DNA of 64,000 nt from Miltoncostaea sp036826475. Lineage in GTDB: Bacteria; Actinomycetota; Thermoleophilia; Miltoncostaeales; Miltoncostaeaceae. This document shows positions 39,944 through 48,149 of the stretch, one piece after another. Positions within the stretch are counted from its first letter, which is position 1. Each line of letters starts with the position of its first letter. The stretch is from assembly GCA_036826475.1 (NCBI GenBank), contig DAISWG010000003.1, positions 31,436-95,435 of the forward strand, in the 5' to 3' direction. The notes under the pieces are model-generated. The model did not search any database, was not told where the DNA came from, and was given only the letters and a program-made list of their open reading frames with translations. Both the position numbers and the translations under genes were made by a program.

Positions 39944-41425
39944 ATGACCACCGTGCAGCACGCGGCCGCCGACGAGGCGGCCGCCGTCGCGGCCGCGCCG
40001 AAGGCGATCCTCGTCGACGGGGCGTGGCGGGACGCCGCGGGAGGCGGGACGTTCCCGGTGGAGGACCCCTCCACCGGCGAGGAGCTGTGCCGCGTGGCCG
40101 ACGGCGGGGCCGCCGAACCCGGGGCGGCGCTCGACGCGGCGGCGGCCGCCCAGGGGGCGTGGGGGGCGACGCCACCGCGCGAGCGGGCGCGGATCCTGCG
40201 GGCCGCGTACGAGCTGGTGCAGGGGCGCGCCGAGCAGCTCGCGGTCCTGCTCACCCTGGAGATGGGCAAGCCGCTGCAGGAGTCGCGCGACGAGGTCGCC
40301 TACGCCAGCGAGTACCTCCTGTGGTTCGCCGAGGAGGCGATCCGCATCGACGGTCGCTACGCCGTCGCGCCGGACGGGCGGGGGCGTGTGCTCGTGATGC
40401 AGCAGCCCGTGGGCCCGTGCCTCATCATCACGCCCTGGAACTTCCCGCTCGTCATGGCGACGAGGGCCACGGCCCCGGCGATCGCCGCCGGCTGCACCAT
40501 GGTCGTCAAGCCGTCCCGCCTCGCGCCCCTCGCGACGCTGTCGTTCGCCGGCGCCCTCGCGGAGGCCGGCCTGCCGCCCGGGGTTCTCAACGTGGTCCCG
40601 GGGGGCCGGTCCGACGCGATCACCGGGGTGCTCCTCGGCGACCCCCGCCTCCGCAAGCTCACGTTCACGGGCTCCACGCGCGTCGGCCAGGAGCTGCTTC
40701 GCGGGTCTGCGGACCAGATCCTGCGGGTCTCGCTGGAGCTCGGCGGCAACGCGCCGTTCATCGTGTTCGACGACGCCGACGTCGACGAGGCGGTGCGCGG
40801 CGCGATCGGGGCGAAGATCCGCAACTGCGGGGAGGCGTGCACGTCGGCGAACCGGTTCTACGTGCAGCGCGGGGTGGCGGAGGCGTTCACCCGCCGGCTG
40901 GTGGCGGCGATGGAGGGGATCGTGGTGGGACGAGGCACGGATCCCGGGGTCACGCTGGGGCCGCTCATCGACGCGGCGTCGCAGCTGCGCCTGGGCGAGC
41001 TCGTCGGCGACGCCGTCGCCCGCGGCGCCACGGTCGAGACCGGCGGGGCGGCCGTCGACGGGCCCGGCTTCTTCTTCGCGCCCACCGTCCTTTCCGGTGT
41101 CGACCGGGACGCGCGGATGGTGCGGGAGGAGATCTTCGGCCCGGTCGCGCCGGTGATGACGTTCGACGACGAGGACGAGGTCGTCGCCCAGGCGAACGAC
41201 ACGCACCTCGGCCTGGCCGCCTACGTGTACACCCAGGACTTCCACCGCACCCTGCGCGTGGTTGAGGGCCTCCAGACCGGCATGGTCGGCCTCAACCAGG
41301 GGCGGGTGTCGAACCCGATGGCCCCGTTCGGCGGCGTGAAGCACTCGGGCCTGGGCCGCGCCGGCGGCCCGGAGGCGATCGCCGAGTACCTGGAGACGAA
41401 GTACGTCGCGATTCGCCACGAGTGA
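39944..41425 (+). CDS. NAD(P)-dependent aldehyde dehydrogenase (succinate-semialdehyde type), second copy
   Basis: A 493-residue aldehyde dehydrogenase with PWNFPLVM, FTGST, catalytic Glu265 (LELGGNAPF) and nucleophile Cys299 (NCGEACTSANRFYV). It shares many motifs with the island enzyme (EMGKPL, NRFY, VSNPMAPFGGVKHSG versus VSCASAPFGGVGHSG). It is probably an NAD(P)-succinate-semialdehyde or related dehydrogenase. It lies between two cyclase-STAND regulators, one divergent and one convergent. Confidence 0.93.
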   Translation: MTTVQHAAADEAAAVAAAPKAILVDGAWRDAAGGGTFPVEDPSTGEELCRVADGGAAEPGAALDAAAAAQGAWGATPPRERARILRAAYELVQGRAEQLAVLLTLEMGKPLQESRDEVAYASEYLLWFAEEAIRIDGRYAVAPDGRGRVLVMQQPVGPCLIITPWNFPLVMATRATAPAIAAGCTMVVKPSRLAPLATLSFAGALAEAGLPPGVLNVVPGGRSDAITGVLLGDPRLRKLTFTGSTRVGQELLRGSADQILRVSLELGGNAPFIVFDDADVDEAVRGAIGAKIRNCGEACTSANRFYVQRGVAEAFTRRLVAAMEGIVVGRGTDPGVTLGPLIDAASQLRLGELVGDAVARGATVETGGAAVDGPGFFFAPTVLSGVDRDARMVREEIFGPVAPVMTFDDEDEVVAQANDTHLGLAAYVYTQDFHRTLRVVEGLQTGMVGLNQGRVSNPMAPFGGVKHSGLGRAGGPEAIAEYLETKYVAIRHE

Positions 41426-41463
41426 CCAGCCCGCGGGGCGATCGCCCTGCAATCGGCGAGCAT

Positions 41464-44400
41464 TCACGCGGAGGGCGGGATCCCCAGCCGGGTCGCGAGG
41501 CCGAGGGCGTGCTCCGCGTACCGGGGCGTGTCGAGCTGTCGGAACCGGCCGAGCGCCTCGTGCAGGCGGACCGCCGCACGCGACGGGTCGGAGCGTCCCG
41601 CGGCGGACTCCGCGAGCGAGAGGAGGACGCAGGCGGCGTCGAAGCGGGCCCCCATCCCGTCGAGGGCCGACAGGGAGGCGCCGAGGTGGTCCTCGGCCTC
41701 CGTCATGGCGCCCCGTGCGAGCGCGATGCGACCGAGGGCCCGGCGGGCCAGCGCGATCCCCCACGGGTAGCGGAGCTCGCGGGCGATGCGGACGGCCTGG
41801 TCGGCGGTGGCGAGCGCATCGTCGATGCGGCCGTTCCAGAGGAGTGCCTCGGCGAGCCATCCCTTGAACCAGGCGACGAGGCGCGAGTAGCGGAACTCGG
41901 TGAGCAGCTCGATCGACCGGCCCAGATGCCGGGCCGCCTCGTCCAGGTCGCCCTTCTCGCGGTACGCGAACCCGAGCCACCCCATGCTGTATGAGCTGTT
42001 CAGCGAGTCGGGGGAGGTCTGAAGGCTCTCCGTGCCCGCGGGGATCGCCTCCTCCCAGTCCCCGCGCGTCGCGAGGAACCAGCAGCGGTTCCAGAGCGAG
42101 TAGCTGTGGATGCGCGGGTCGGCGTGCTCCGCTCCGATCCGTTGCGCGTCGCCGACCTCGGCGAGCGCCTCGTCGAACCGGCCGAGGTTGCACAGGTTGA
42201 TGGCCGTCCAGCAGTGGGAGTGCGCGAGCCACCACCACTCGTCGGTCCGCCGCAGCGCCGCCACCGCCCGCCGCCCGTGCTCGGCGCCGTCGGCCAGCTC
42301 CCCGAGCCAGAACCCCTCCCGCGACAGGACGTAGTGCGACTTGCCGAGCGTCGCGGGGTCGTCCGCCCGGGCGGCCTCCGCCATCGCCGTCGCCACCGCA
42401 CGGGCGGCCCCGTCGCTGTCGCCGGCGTGGGTGTACGTGTGGCCGAGCCACATGTGGAAGGGGCCCGAGACGGACGCGTCGCCGATCCGCTCCACGCGCT
42501 CGCGCTGGTGCAGCAGCAGGTCGAGCGACTCGCCGAAACGCCCCAGGAAGTACAGGGAGTTCACGAGGCGCATCACCAGGTCCACCGTCCGGCGATCCCG
42601 GTCCGGCGCCTCCAGCCGCTCCAGATGCACCAGGGCCTCGCGCAGCGCCGTGGTGGCCTCGGCATGGGCGTACGTCCGGACCGCGCGGAGGGCGAACCGG
42701 TCGAGGTACTCCACCGCCTTGTCGCTCCGCGGCGTGCGCGAGTAGTGGTGCGCGAGCCGGTCGAGCACCGGGTCGAGGTGCCCGGCGTGGATGGACTCGA
42801 GTGCCTCGCCCGCCCGTTGGTGCAGCGCCGCCCGCCGCCCGCTGAGGAGGCCGTCGTACGCCACGTCCTGGGTCAGGGCGTGATTGAAGACGTAGCGGGT
42901 CTCGTCGCTGTCGACGACCTCGTGGATGAACTCCAGGCGCACCAGCTCCTCCAGCTGGGGCTCCAGCTGCGCGCTCCCGTCCCAGACGGCGCGGAGCAGG
43001 CGCACCGGGAACTCCCGGCCCAGCACCGAGGCGGTCTGCAGCACGCGGCGCGGCTCGTCACCGAGGCGGTCAACCCGTGCGGCGAGGACGTCCTGGATCG
43101 TGCTCGGAACCGCGGCGTCCGTGGGGGCGGTCGCGTCGTCGTCGCGCCAGCTGCGCGCGAGCTCCTCCAGGAAGAACGGGTTCCCGTCGGCGCGCGCGAC
43201 GAGCTCCTCGAAGTGCGTCGCCGCCGCATCGGTCTCGAGCACGCCGCCCACGACGGCGAGGGCGTCCGAGGGGCCGAGACGGGGGAGGGAGATCTGCGTC
43301 GCGTAGGAGCGCTGGATCCACGGCGCCGCATATCCCGGTCGGTATGTGCAGAGCAGCATGATGGCCGCGCCCTGCATGTCGTCGACGAGGGTCGCCAGGA
43401 ACTCCTCCGAGACGCGGTCGATCCAATGGAGGTCCTCCACGACGAGGACGAGGGTCCGGCGACGACTGCCGGCGAGGCTCATCTGCAGGAGCGTGGCCAT
43501 GGTCCGCGCGCGGATCGCCTCGGGGCTCAGGTGGGCGAGCGCGTCCGTCCCCTCCATCAGCCCGAGCATGTGGAGCACCGCGTGGGCCGCCTCGGGGTCC
43601 CCGATTCCGAGACGGGTCAGGCTCCGCCGCACCTTCGCGGCGGCCTCGCCCGGCCCGTCGGCGTCGGCGATGCGGCAATCGGCCCGGACGATGTCGACCA
43701 CCGGCGCCCACGGGATGGCGGCGCCGTAGGAGAGGCAGCGCCCCTCGATGATCGTCGGGCGGTCCTCGGAGAGGCCGCGCCGGAACTCGCGGACGAGCCG
43801 GGTCTTGCCCATCCCGGGCTCGCCGACGATGCCGACCACCTGGCCGCGGCCCGCACGGGTCTCGGCGAGCAACTCGTGCAGGGCCGACAGCTGGCGGTCC
43901 CGGCCGACGAACCGGCCGGGAGTCGGCCCCTCCACGCGCGACCGGCGGGACCCCGCCCCGACGACCCGGTGCCCCACGACCGGGGTACGCCTGCCCTCGA
44001 TCGCGAGCTCCCCCAGCGGCTCCGTGCGCACATAGCCGCTGACGATCCCCGCCGTCGCCCCGCTGATGACGATGTCGCCCGGGCGGGCGAGGGTCTCGAG
44101 CCGCGCCGCGACGTTGATGGTGTCGCCGATCGCCGTGAAGTCGTCCGCGATCCCGTCGCCGACGGCCGCGACCACCACCGGCCCGGTGTTCAGCCCCATC
44201 CTGGTACGGAGCGGACGACCGTCGGGGTCCTGCCCCAGCGCCGCGTCGGCCAGCCGGCGGCGGACCCCCAGCGCGGCGAGGACGGCCCGCCGCGCGTGGT
44301 CCTCGTGGGCGACGGGCACGCCGAACAGGGCCATGAAGCCGTCGCCCAGGAACTTGTCGATCGTGCCTCCGTAGCGGTGCACCTCGGCGAGCGCGATCTC

Positions 44401-44745
44401 GAAGAAGCGCGCGAGGAGGACGTGCATCTGTTCCGCGCCGACGTGCTCCGCGGTCCGGGTGGAGCCGACGATGTCGCAGAACAGGACGGTGACCTGCTTG
44501 CGCGCCCCGTCGGGTCCCCCCGGCTCCCGCCCGTCCGCGCCCGCGGGGGCGGCGGGGGGTGTCTCGGCCGTGTCGGCGAGGGGTGCGCCGCACGCCGCGC
44601 AGAAACGGTCCCGCGGGTCCGTCGCCGCGCCGCACCGCGCGCATGCCGCCTCGGCCAGGCGGGAGCCGCACTGCGCGCAGAAGCGCGCACCCGGCGTCGC
44701 AACCGCCCCGCAGCCATCGCAGGTCACGGCCCATCGTCGCCACAT
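41464..44745 (-). CDS. Class III cyclase fused to STAND ATPase and TPR-like repeats (copy 2)
   Basis: A 1093-residue protein with two zinc ribbons at the N-terminus (CDGCGAVATPGARFCAQCG and CARCGAATDPRDRFCAACG), a class III cyclase domain at about 85-290 (FCDIVGSTRTAE, KFLGDGFMALFG, DTINVAARLE: metal Asp residues and Asn/Arg present), a STAND NTPase (GEPGMGKTRLVREFR near 311) and a long helical-repeat half. It differs from copy 1 in the second zinc ribbon. The start may be ATG 44745 or a GTG shortly after. It is convergent with the dehydrogenase and divergent from the MerR module. Confidence 0.9.
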   Translation of the reverse strand: MWRRWAVTCDGCGAVATPGARFCAQCGSRLAEAACARCGAATDPRDRFCAACGAPLADTAETPPAAPAGADGREPGGPDGARKQVTVLFCDIVGSTRTAEHVGAEQMHVLLARFFEIALAEVHRYGGTIDKFLGDGFMALFGVPVAHEDHARRAVLAALGVRRRLADAALGQDPDGRPLRTRMGLNTGPVVVAAVGDGIADDFTAIGDTINVAARLETLARPGDIVISGATAGIVSGYVRTEPLGELAIEGRRTPVVGHRVVGAGSRRSRVEGPTPGRFVGRDRQLSALHELLAETRAGRGQVVGIVGEPGMGKTRLVREFRRGLSEDRPTIIEGRCLSYGAAIPWAPVVDIVRADCRIADADGPGEAAAKVRRSLTRLGIGDPEAAHAVLHMLGLMEGTDALAHLSPEAIRARTMATLLQMSLAGSRRRTLVLVVEDLHWIDRVSEEFLATLVDDMQGAAIMLLCTYRPGYAAPWIQRSYATQISLPRLGPSDALAVVGGVLETDAAATHFEELVARADGNPFFLEELARSWRDDDATAPTDAAVPSTIQDVLAARVDRLGDEPRRVLQTASVLGREFPVRLLRAVWDGSAQLEPQLEELVRLEFIHEVVDSDETRYVFNHALTQDVAYDGLLSGRRAALHQRAGEALESIHAGHLDPVLDRLAHHYSRTPRSDKAVEYLDRFALRAVRTYAHAEATTALREALVHLERLEAPDRDRRTVDLVMRLVNSLYFLGRFGESLDLLLHQRERVERIGDASVSGPFHMWLGHTYTHAGDSDGAARAVATAMAEAARADDPATLGKSHYVLSREGFWLGELADGAEHGRRAVAALRRTDEWWWLAHSHCWTAINLCNLGRFDEALAEVGDAQRIGAEHADPRIHSYSLWNRCWFLATRGDWEEAIPAGTESLQTSPDSLNSSYSMGWLGFAYREKGDLDEAARHLGRSIELLTEFRYSRLVAWFKGWLAEALLWNGRIDDALATADQAVRIARELRYPWGIALARRALGRIALARGAMTEAEDHLGASLSALDGMGARFDAACVLLSLAESAAGRSDPSRAAVRLHEALGRFRQLDTPRYAEHALGLATRLGIPPSA

Positions 44746-44793
44746 GTCCCACGCCGGCGTCAAGACTGGTGGCAGGCGGGCCGGTTTCCGCAC

Positions 44794-44825
44794 TTGACCT
44801 CCGTACCTCGGTACGGGCCTACAGT
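44794..44825 (+). promoter_or_regulatory. MerR-type promoter with mer-like operator
   Basis: TTGACC (44794-44799), a 20-bp spacer and TACAGT (44820-44825). The spacer holds the dyad CCGTACC-TC-GGTACGG (44801-44816). The overlong spacer and the CCGTAC/GTACGG half-sites match the mercury-resistance operator. The -10 ends 6 bases before the ATG at 44832, so the mRNA is leaderless. Confidence 0.8.
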
Positions 44826-44831
44826 GGAGGC

Positions 44832-45602
44832 ATGACCGCCACCGGGCTCACCGAGATCGCCGCATGCAGCCTCGACGGGGACGCCGCGACGCGGCGGGCG
44901 GGCGAGTTCCGCGCGCTCCTCGCGCCGCGCCTGCGCCGGCTGCGGCGCGACGGCGCCGTCGCCGTCCTCGACCTGGAGATGGGCGTCCGGGCCGAGCGGG
45001 ACCTCTCGCTCCAGCTGGAGCGGGAGCGCGAATGCTGCCCGTTCTGGCGGTTCGCGCTCACGCGGCGATCCCCGCGCCGCGTGCGGCTGGAGGTGGCGGC
45101 CGAGGCGCCGTTCGGTGACGCCCTCGACGCCTTCCTCGCCCTCGCCGGCGCCGAGGCGGGCGGGGAGCCGCCGCTGCGCGCCGGCCAGGCGGCCCGCCGC
45201 GCCGGGGTCGGCGTCGAGACGCTCCGGTACTACGAGCGCCGCGGCCTGCTGCCGCGCCCGCAGCGGCGCCCGTCGGGCCAGCGCGAGTACACGCTCGACG
45301 ACGTCCGCCGGCTGCTCGCCATCAAGACGGCGCAGCGGCTGGGCTTCACGCTGGCCGAGACGAAGGAGATCCTCGGCGTCACCCGCGGTCCGGCGGCGCG
45401 CGACCCCGGGGCGCTGCGCCTCCAGGCGCAGGCGAAGCTCGCCGAGGTGGAGGACCGCATCCGTGGACTCGAGCTGATGCGGGCCGAGCTGCGCGCCGTG
45501 ATCGCCGCCGACTGCGACGCGCTCATCGACTGCGACTGCGGCGACTGCCCCATCGACGGGCACCCGCCGGCCACGGCCCCGCGGCTGCTCCGGGTGCGGT
45601 GA
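44832..45602 (+). CDS. MerR-family regulator with N-terminal extension and Cys-rich tail (probable metal sensor)
   Basis: A 256-residue protein. About 115 N-terminal residues are an extra domain with a CC pair (RECCPFWRF). Residues about 116-185 are the MerR winged HTH (AGVGVETLRYYERRGLLPRP; LDDVRRLLAIKTAQRLGFTL), then a dimer helix and a C-terminal cluster DCDALIDCDCGDCP with several Cys. The operator resembles that of mercury MerR, so Hg(II) or another soft metal is the likely ligand. It probably autoregulates and drives the two membrane genes after it; its stop overlaps the next start (TGATG). Confidence 0.88.
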   Translation: MTATGLTEIAACSLDGDAATRRAGEFRALLAPRLRRLRRDGAVAVLDLEMGVRAERDLSLQLERERECCPFWRFALTRRSPRRVRLEVAAEAPFGDALDAFLALAGAEAGGEPPLRAGQAARRAGVGVETLRYYERRGLLPRPQRRPSGQREYTLDDVRRLLAIKTAQRLGFTLAETKEILGVTRGPAARDPGALRLQAQAKLAEVEDRIRGLELMRAELRAVIAADCDALIDCDCGDCPIDGHPPATAPRLLRVR

Positions 45603-45850
45603 TGCGGCGCCTCGGGACGGGGGTGCTGCTCGCCGGCGCGTGCGGCGCATGCTGGGTGGCCCCGCTGCTCATCGCCACGCTCGGCGCCGGATGGGCGGGC
45701 GTCCTCGGCGCCGGCTGGGCCTGGATCGCCGGCGCGGCGGCGGTCGCCGCGGCGGGGGGNNNNNNNNNNATCCGCCGGCTCCGGCGCCGGCGGGCGGCGG
45801 CACGCGGCTGCGCGCGCGGGTGCGCGCCCGTGCGAGCGACGGTCCGTTGA
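45602..45850 (+). CDS. Small membrane protein of the MerR module (interrupted by assembly gap)
   Basis: About 82 residues if the 10-N gap is taken at face value. The N-terminal half is a hydrophobic helix with a Cys pair (LLAGACGACWVAPLL) and a second helix runs into the gap; after it the sequence is Arg-rich with two Cys (GCARGCAP), and the frame after the gap is not certain. The coupled start and Cys in the membrane are reminiscent of MerT-like metal transporters, but the match is not firm. Confidence 0.55.
   Translation: MRRLGTGVLLAGACGACWVAPLLIATLGAGWAGVLGAGWAWIAGAAAVAAAGXXXXIRRLRRRRAAARGCARGCAPVRATVR
45760..45769. other. Assembly gap (10 N)
   Basis: Ten N after a G run inside the small membrane-protein gene. 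Size and frame across it are unknown. Confidence 1.
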
Positions 45851-45852
45851 CG

Positions 45853-46320
45853 GTGCGCCCCGCGCGGTTCGCGGCCGCGTTCGTCCTCGGGGCGATCGGC
45901 ACGGCGCTGCTCATCGGCATCCCGACCGACGTGATCCCGAACGGCCTGTTCGGCCGGATGACCTCGGTGCGCGCCTACGACGTGCCCGTGCTGGTGGCCG
46001 TTTCCGTGCTGTCCGGGCTACTCGTGGCCAGCCACCTCGGCATGGGCGGCGGGGCGTGCCCCACCCGGCGGAGCGGCACGACGGGGACCGCCGGCGCCGT
46101 CGTCGGCTGGCTCGCGATCGGCTGCCCCGTGTGCAACAAGCTCGTGGTGCTGGCGATCGGGTCGTCCGGCGCCCTGAGCTGGTTCGCGCCGGCGCAGCCG
46201 TGGCTGGCCGCCGTGTCCGTGCTGCTGCTCGTCGCCGCGCTCGCCTGGCGCTGGCGGGTGCTCACGCCGCAGCTGCGGCCGGCCTCGTGGGAGTTGCCCC
46301 GGGAGGGGCCGACCCGTTAG
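45853..46320 (+). CDS. Membrane protein with CPVC motif, third gene of the MerR module
   Basis: A 155-residue protein with about four membrane helices. IGCPVCNKLVVLAIG places a CxxC pair at a membrane interface, suitable for binding or passing a soft metal or for thiol redox. Start GTG 45853, or TTG 45847, which would overlap the upstream stop. Position in the MerR operon suggests metal transport or resistance. Its stop overlaps the convergent kinase-like stop by four bases. Confidence 0.7.
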   Translation: MRPARFAAAFVLGAIGTALLIGIPTDVIPNGLFGRMTSVRAYDVPVLVAVSVLSGLLVASHLGMGGGACPTRRSGTTGTAGAVVGWLAIGCPVCNKLVVLAIGSSGALSWFAPAQPWLAAVSVLLLVAALAWRWRVLTPQLRPASWELPREGPTR

Positions 46321-46931
46321 GCGGTGGCGGCCACCTCGACGAGCCGCGCAGCCTCGTCGACGGTCAGGACATCGGTGTTCACCACGACGTCGTAGTGCGT
46401 CGGCAGCTCGTGCTCGATGCCGTAGAACCGTTTGAGATAGTCGGCGCGCCCCTCGTCCTCTGTTCTGATCCGGCGCTCGGCGTCGCCCTCCGCGGCGCCG
46501 TCGGCCTGCGCCACCCGCGCGGCGCGCGTCGACGGCGACGCCGTGACCAGCACCCGCAGCACGTCCCCGCCGGCCAGCGCGAACGACGCCGCGTGCGCGA
46601 CGATCACCACCGACCCCCGGTCGGCGAACCGCCGCAGCACCGCCTGGATGAGCGCCCGCAGCTCCGGGTCGCCCGGCACCACCCGCGACCGCTCCCCCGA
46701 GGGCATCCGCTCGCCGCCCCCGCCGCCCCGCCCGCCCAGCAGGCGCGCCACGAACGGCTTGCGGCGCTCGACGTCGGCGACCAGGGCCGGGTCGAGCTCG
46801 GCCCAGTCGGCGGCCTCGGAGATGACCTCGTGGTCGACGTACTCGAACCCGAGGCGCTGGGCGACGGCGCGCCCGACGTCCTCGCCGCCGGAGCCGGTGG
46901 CATGCGAGATGCAGACGACCTGACGAGTCAC
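46317..46931 (-). CDS. Cytidylate kinase-like family protein (copy 2)
   Basis: A 204-residue paralogue of the protein at 28287-28910. It shares VCISHATGSGGEDVGRAVAQ, FEYVDHEVISEAADWAELDP, SVVIVAHAASFALA and YLKRFYGIEHELPTHYDVVV, with a Gly-rich insert near residue 68 (GGRGGGGGERM). GTG start at 46931. Substrate unknown. Confidence 0.85.
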   Translation of the reverse strand: MTRQVVCISHATGSGGEDVGRAVAQRLGFEYVDHEVISEAADWAELDPALVADVERRKPFVARLLGGRGGGGGERMPSGERSRVVPGDPELRALIQAVLRRFADRGSVVIVAHAASFALAGGDVLRVLVTASPSTRAARVAQADGAAEGDAERRIRTEDEGRADYLKRFYGIEHELPTHYDVVVNTDVLTVDEAARLVEVAATA

Positions 46932-47083
46932 GACCCCTCCCGGAAACGACGACCGCGCGATCCTATGCGTTCGCGCAGCGGCGCCGGAAGCGCCGGCGAC
47001 GGCGCCGGTCCGGTTGCGACCGCCGGGACGCCGGTGAGAGGGTTCCCGCGTCCCACGGTCCGTGATCGAACGAGGTGACCGTC

Positions 47084-47149
47084 ATGGCGTCGGTCGCGTT
47101 TCCGCTCATCCACCGCGTGGTCCGCGTCGTGCGCACCGGCCTCGGGTGA
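47084..47149 (+). CDS. Candidate 21-residue leader peptide upstream of the aldo/keto reductase
   Basis: An ATG with GAGGTGA upstream encodes 21 residues (MASVAFPLIHRVVRVVRTGL followed by G), and its TGA overlaps the GTG of the next gene as GTGA. It may be a real small protein (hydrophobic/basic, amphipathic) or a translational leader. No homology can be claimed. Confidence 0.4.
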   Translation: MASVAFPLIHRVVRVVRTGLG

Positions 47150-48096
47150 CGCGGCCCGCCACCACCCCGCTCGGGCGGACCGGCATGGACATCACCCGGG
47201 TCGGGATCGGCGCGTGGGCGATGGGCGGCGGCGGGTGGGACTGGGCGTGGGGCGGCCAGGACGACGCGGAGTCGGTCGCCGCGATCCACCGTGCGCTCGA
47301 GCTCGGGGTGAACTGGATCGACACCGCCGCGCAATACGGCTTCGGCCACTCCGAGCGGGTCGTGGGGCGGGCGATCGCCGGCGTGACGCCCCGCCCCCAC
47401 GTGTTCAGCAAGTGCGGGCAGCCCGAGGGGCCCGGGCGCACGACCGTCCACAGCCTGCGCCGCGACTCCGTCCGCCGCGAGCTCGAGGGCAGCCTCACCC
47501 GCCTCGGGGTGGACGCCATCGACCTGTACCAGCTCCACTTCCCGATCCCCGACGAGGAGGTGGAGGAGGGGTGGGCCGCCCTCGCCGAGGCGAAGGCGGA
47601 GGGGCTCGTGCGCCACATCGGGGTCTCCAACTTCGACGTCGCGCAGCTGCGGCGGGCGCAGGCGATCGCGCCGGTCGAGACCCTCCAGCCCCAGTACTCG
47701 CTCCTCGCGCGCGACGCGGAGCGGGCGGTCCTGCCGTACGCGGAGCGCGAGGACATCGGGGTGGTCGTCTACTCGCCCATGGGGTCCGGGATGCTCACCG
47801 GGCGCATGACCCGGGAACGCATCGCGGCGCTCCCCGAGGACGACTGGCGCCGCGACGATCCGCGGTTCCGGGAGCCGCAGCTCACCGAGCACCTGGCGCT
47901 GGTGGCGCGCCTGGAGCGGGTCGCCGCCCGCCACGGCGTGGCGCCCGGCGCCGTGGCCATCGCCTGGACCCTGCGCCACGCGGCGGTCGACGGCGCGATC
48001 GTGGGCGTGCGCCACCCCGGGCAGGTGGACCCCGTGGTCGCGGCCGCGGACCTGGTGCTCGACGACGCCGACCTGGCGGTGATCGCCGGCGACTGA
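47146..48096 (+). CDS. Aldo/keto reductase
   Basis: A 316-residue NADPH-dependent aldo/keto reductase (TIM barrel). The tetrad is in place: Asp and Tyr in WIDTAAQYGFGHSE, Lys in VFSKCG, His in LYQLHFP. HIGVSNFDVAQLRRAQ and QPQYSLLARDAE are family motifs. The GTG start overlaps the leader-peptide stop. Substrate unknown. Confidence 0.93.
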   Translation: MTRPATTPLGRTGMDITRVGIGAWAMGGGGWDWAWGGQDDAESVAAIHRALELGVNWIDTAAQYGFGHSERVVGRAIAGVTPRPHVFSKCGQPEGPGRTTVHSLRRDSVRRELEGSLTRLGVDAIDLYQLHFPIPDEEVEEGWAALAEAKAEGLVRHIGVSNFDVAQLRRAQAIAPVETLQPQYSLLARDAERAVLPYAEREDIGVVVYSPMGSGMLTGRMTRERIAALPEDDWRRDDPRFREPQLTEHLALVARLERVAARHGVAPGAVAIAWTLRHAAVDGAIVGVRHPGQVDPVVAAADLVLDDADLAVIAGD

Positions 48097-48149
48097 GGGC
48101 GGGGCCGCCGGTCCGACCCCCCGCGGTGACGTGCGCCGCCGCCCGGTGA

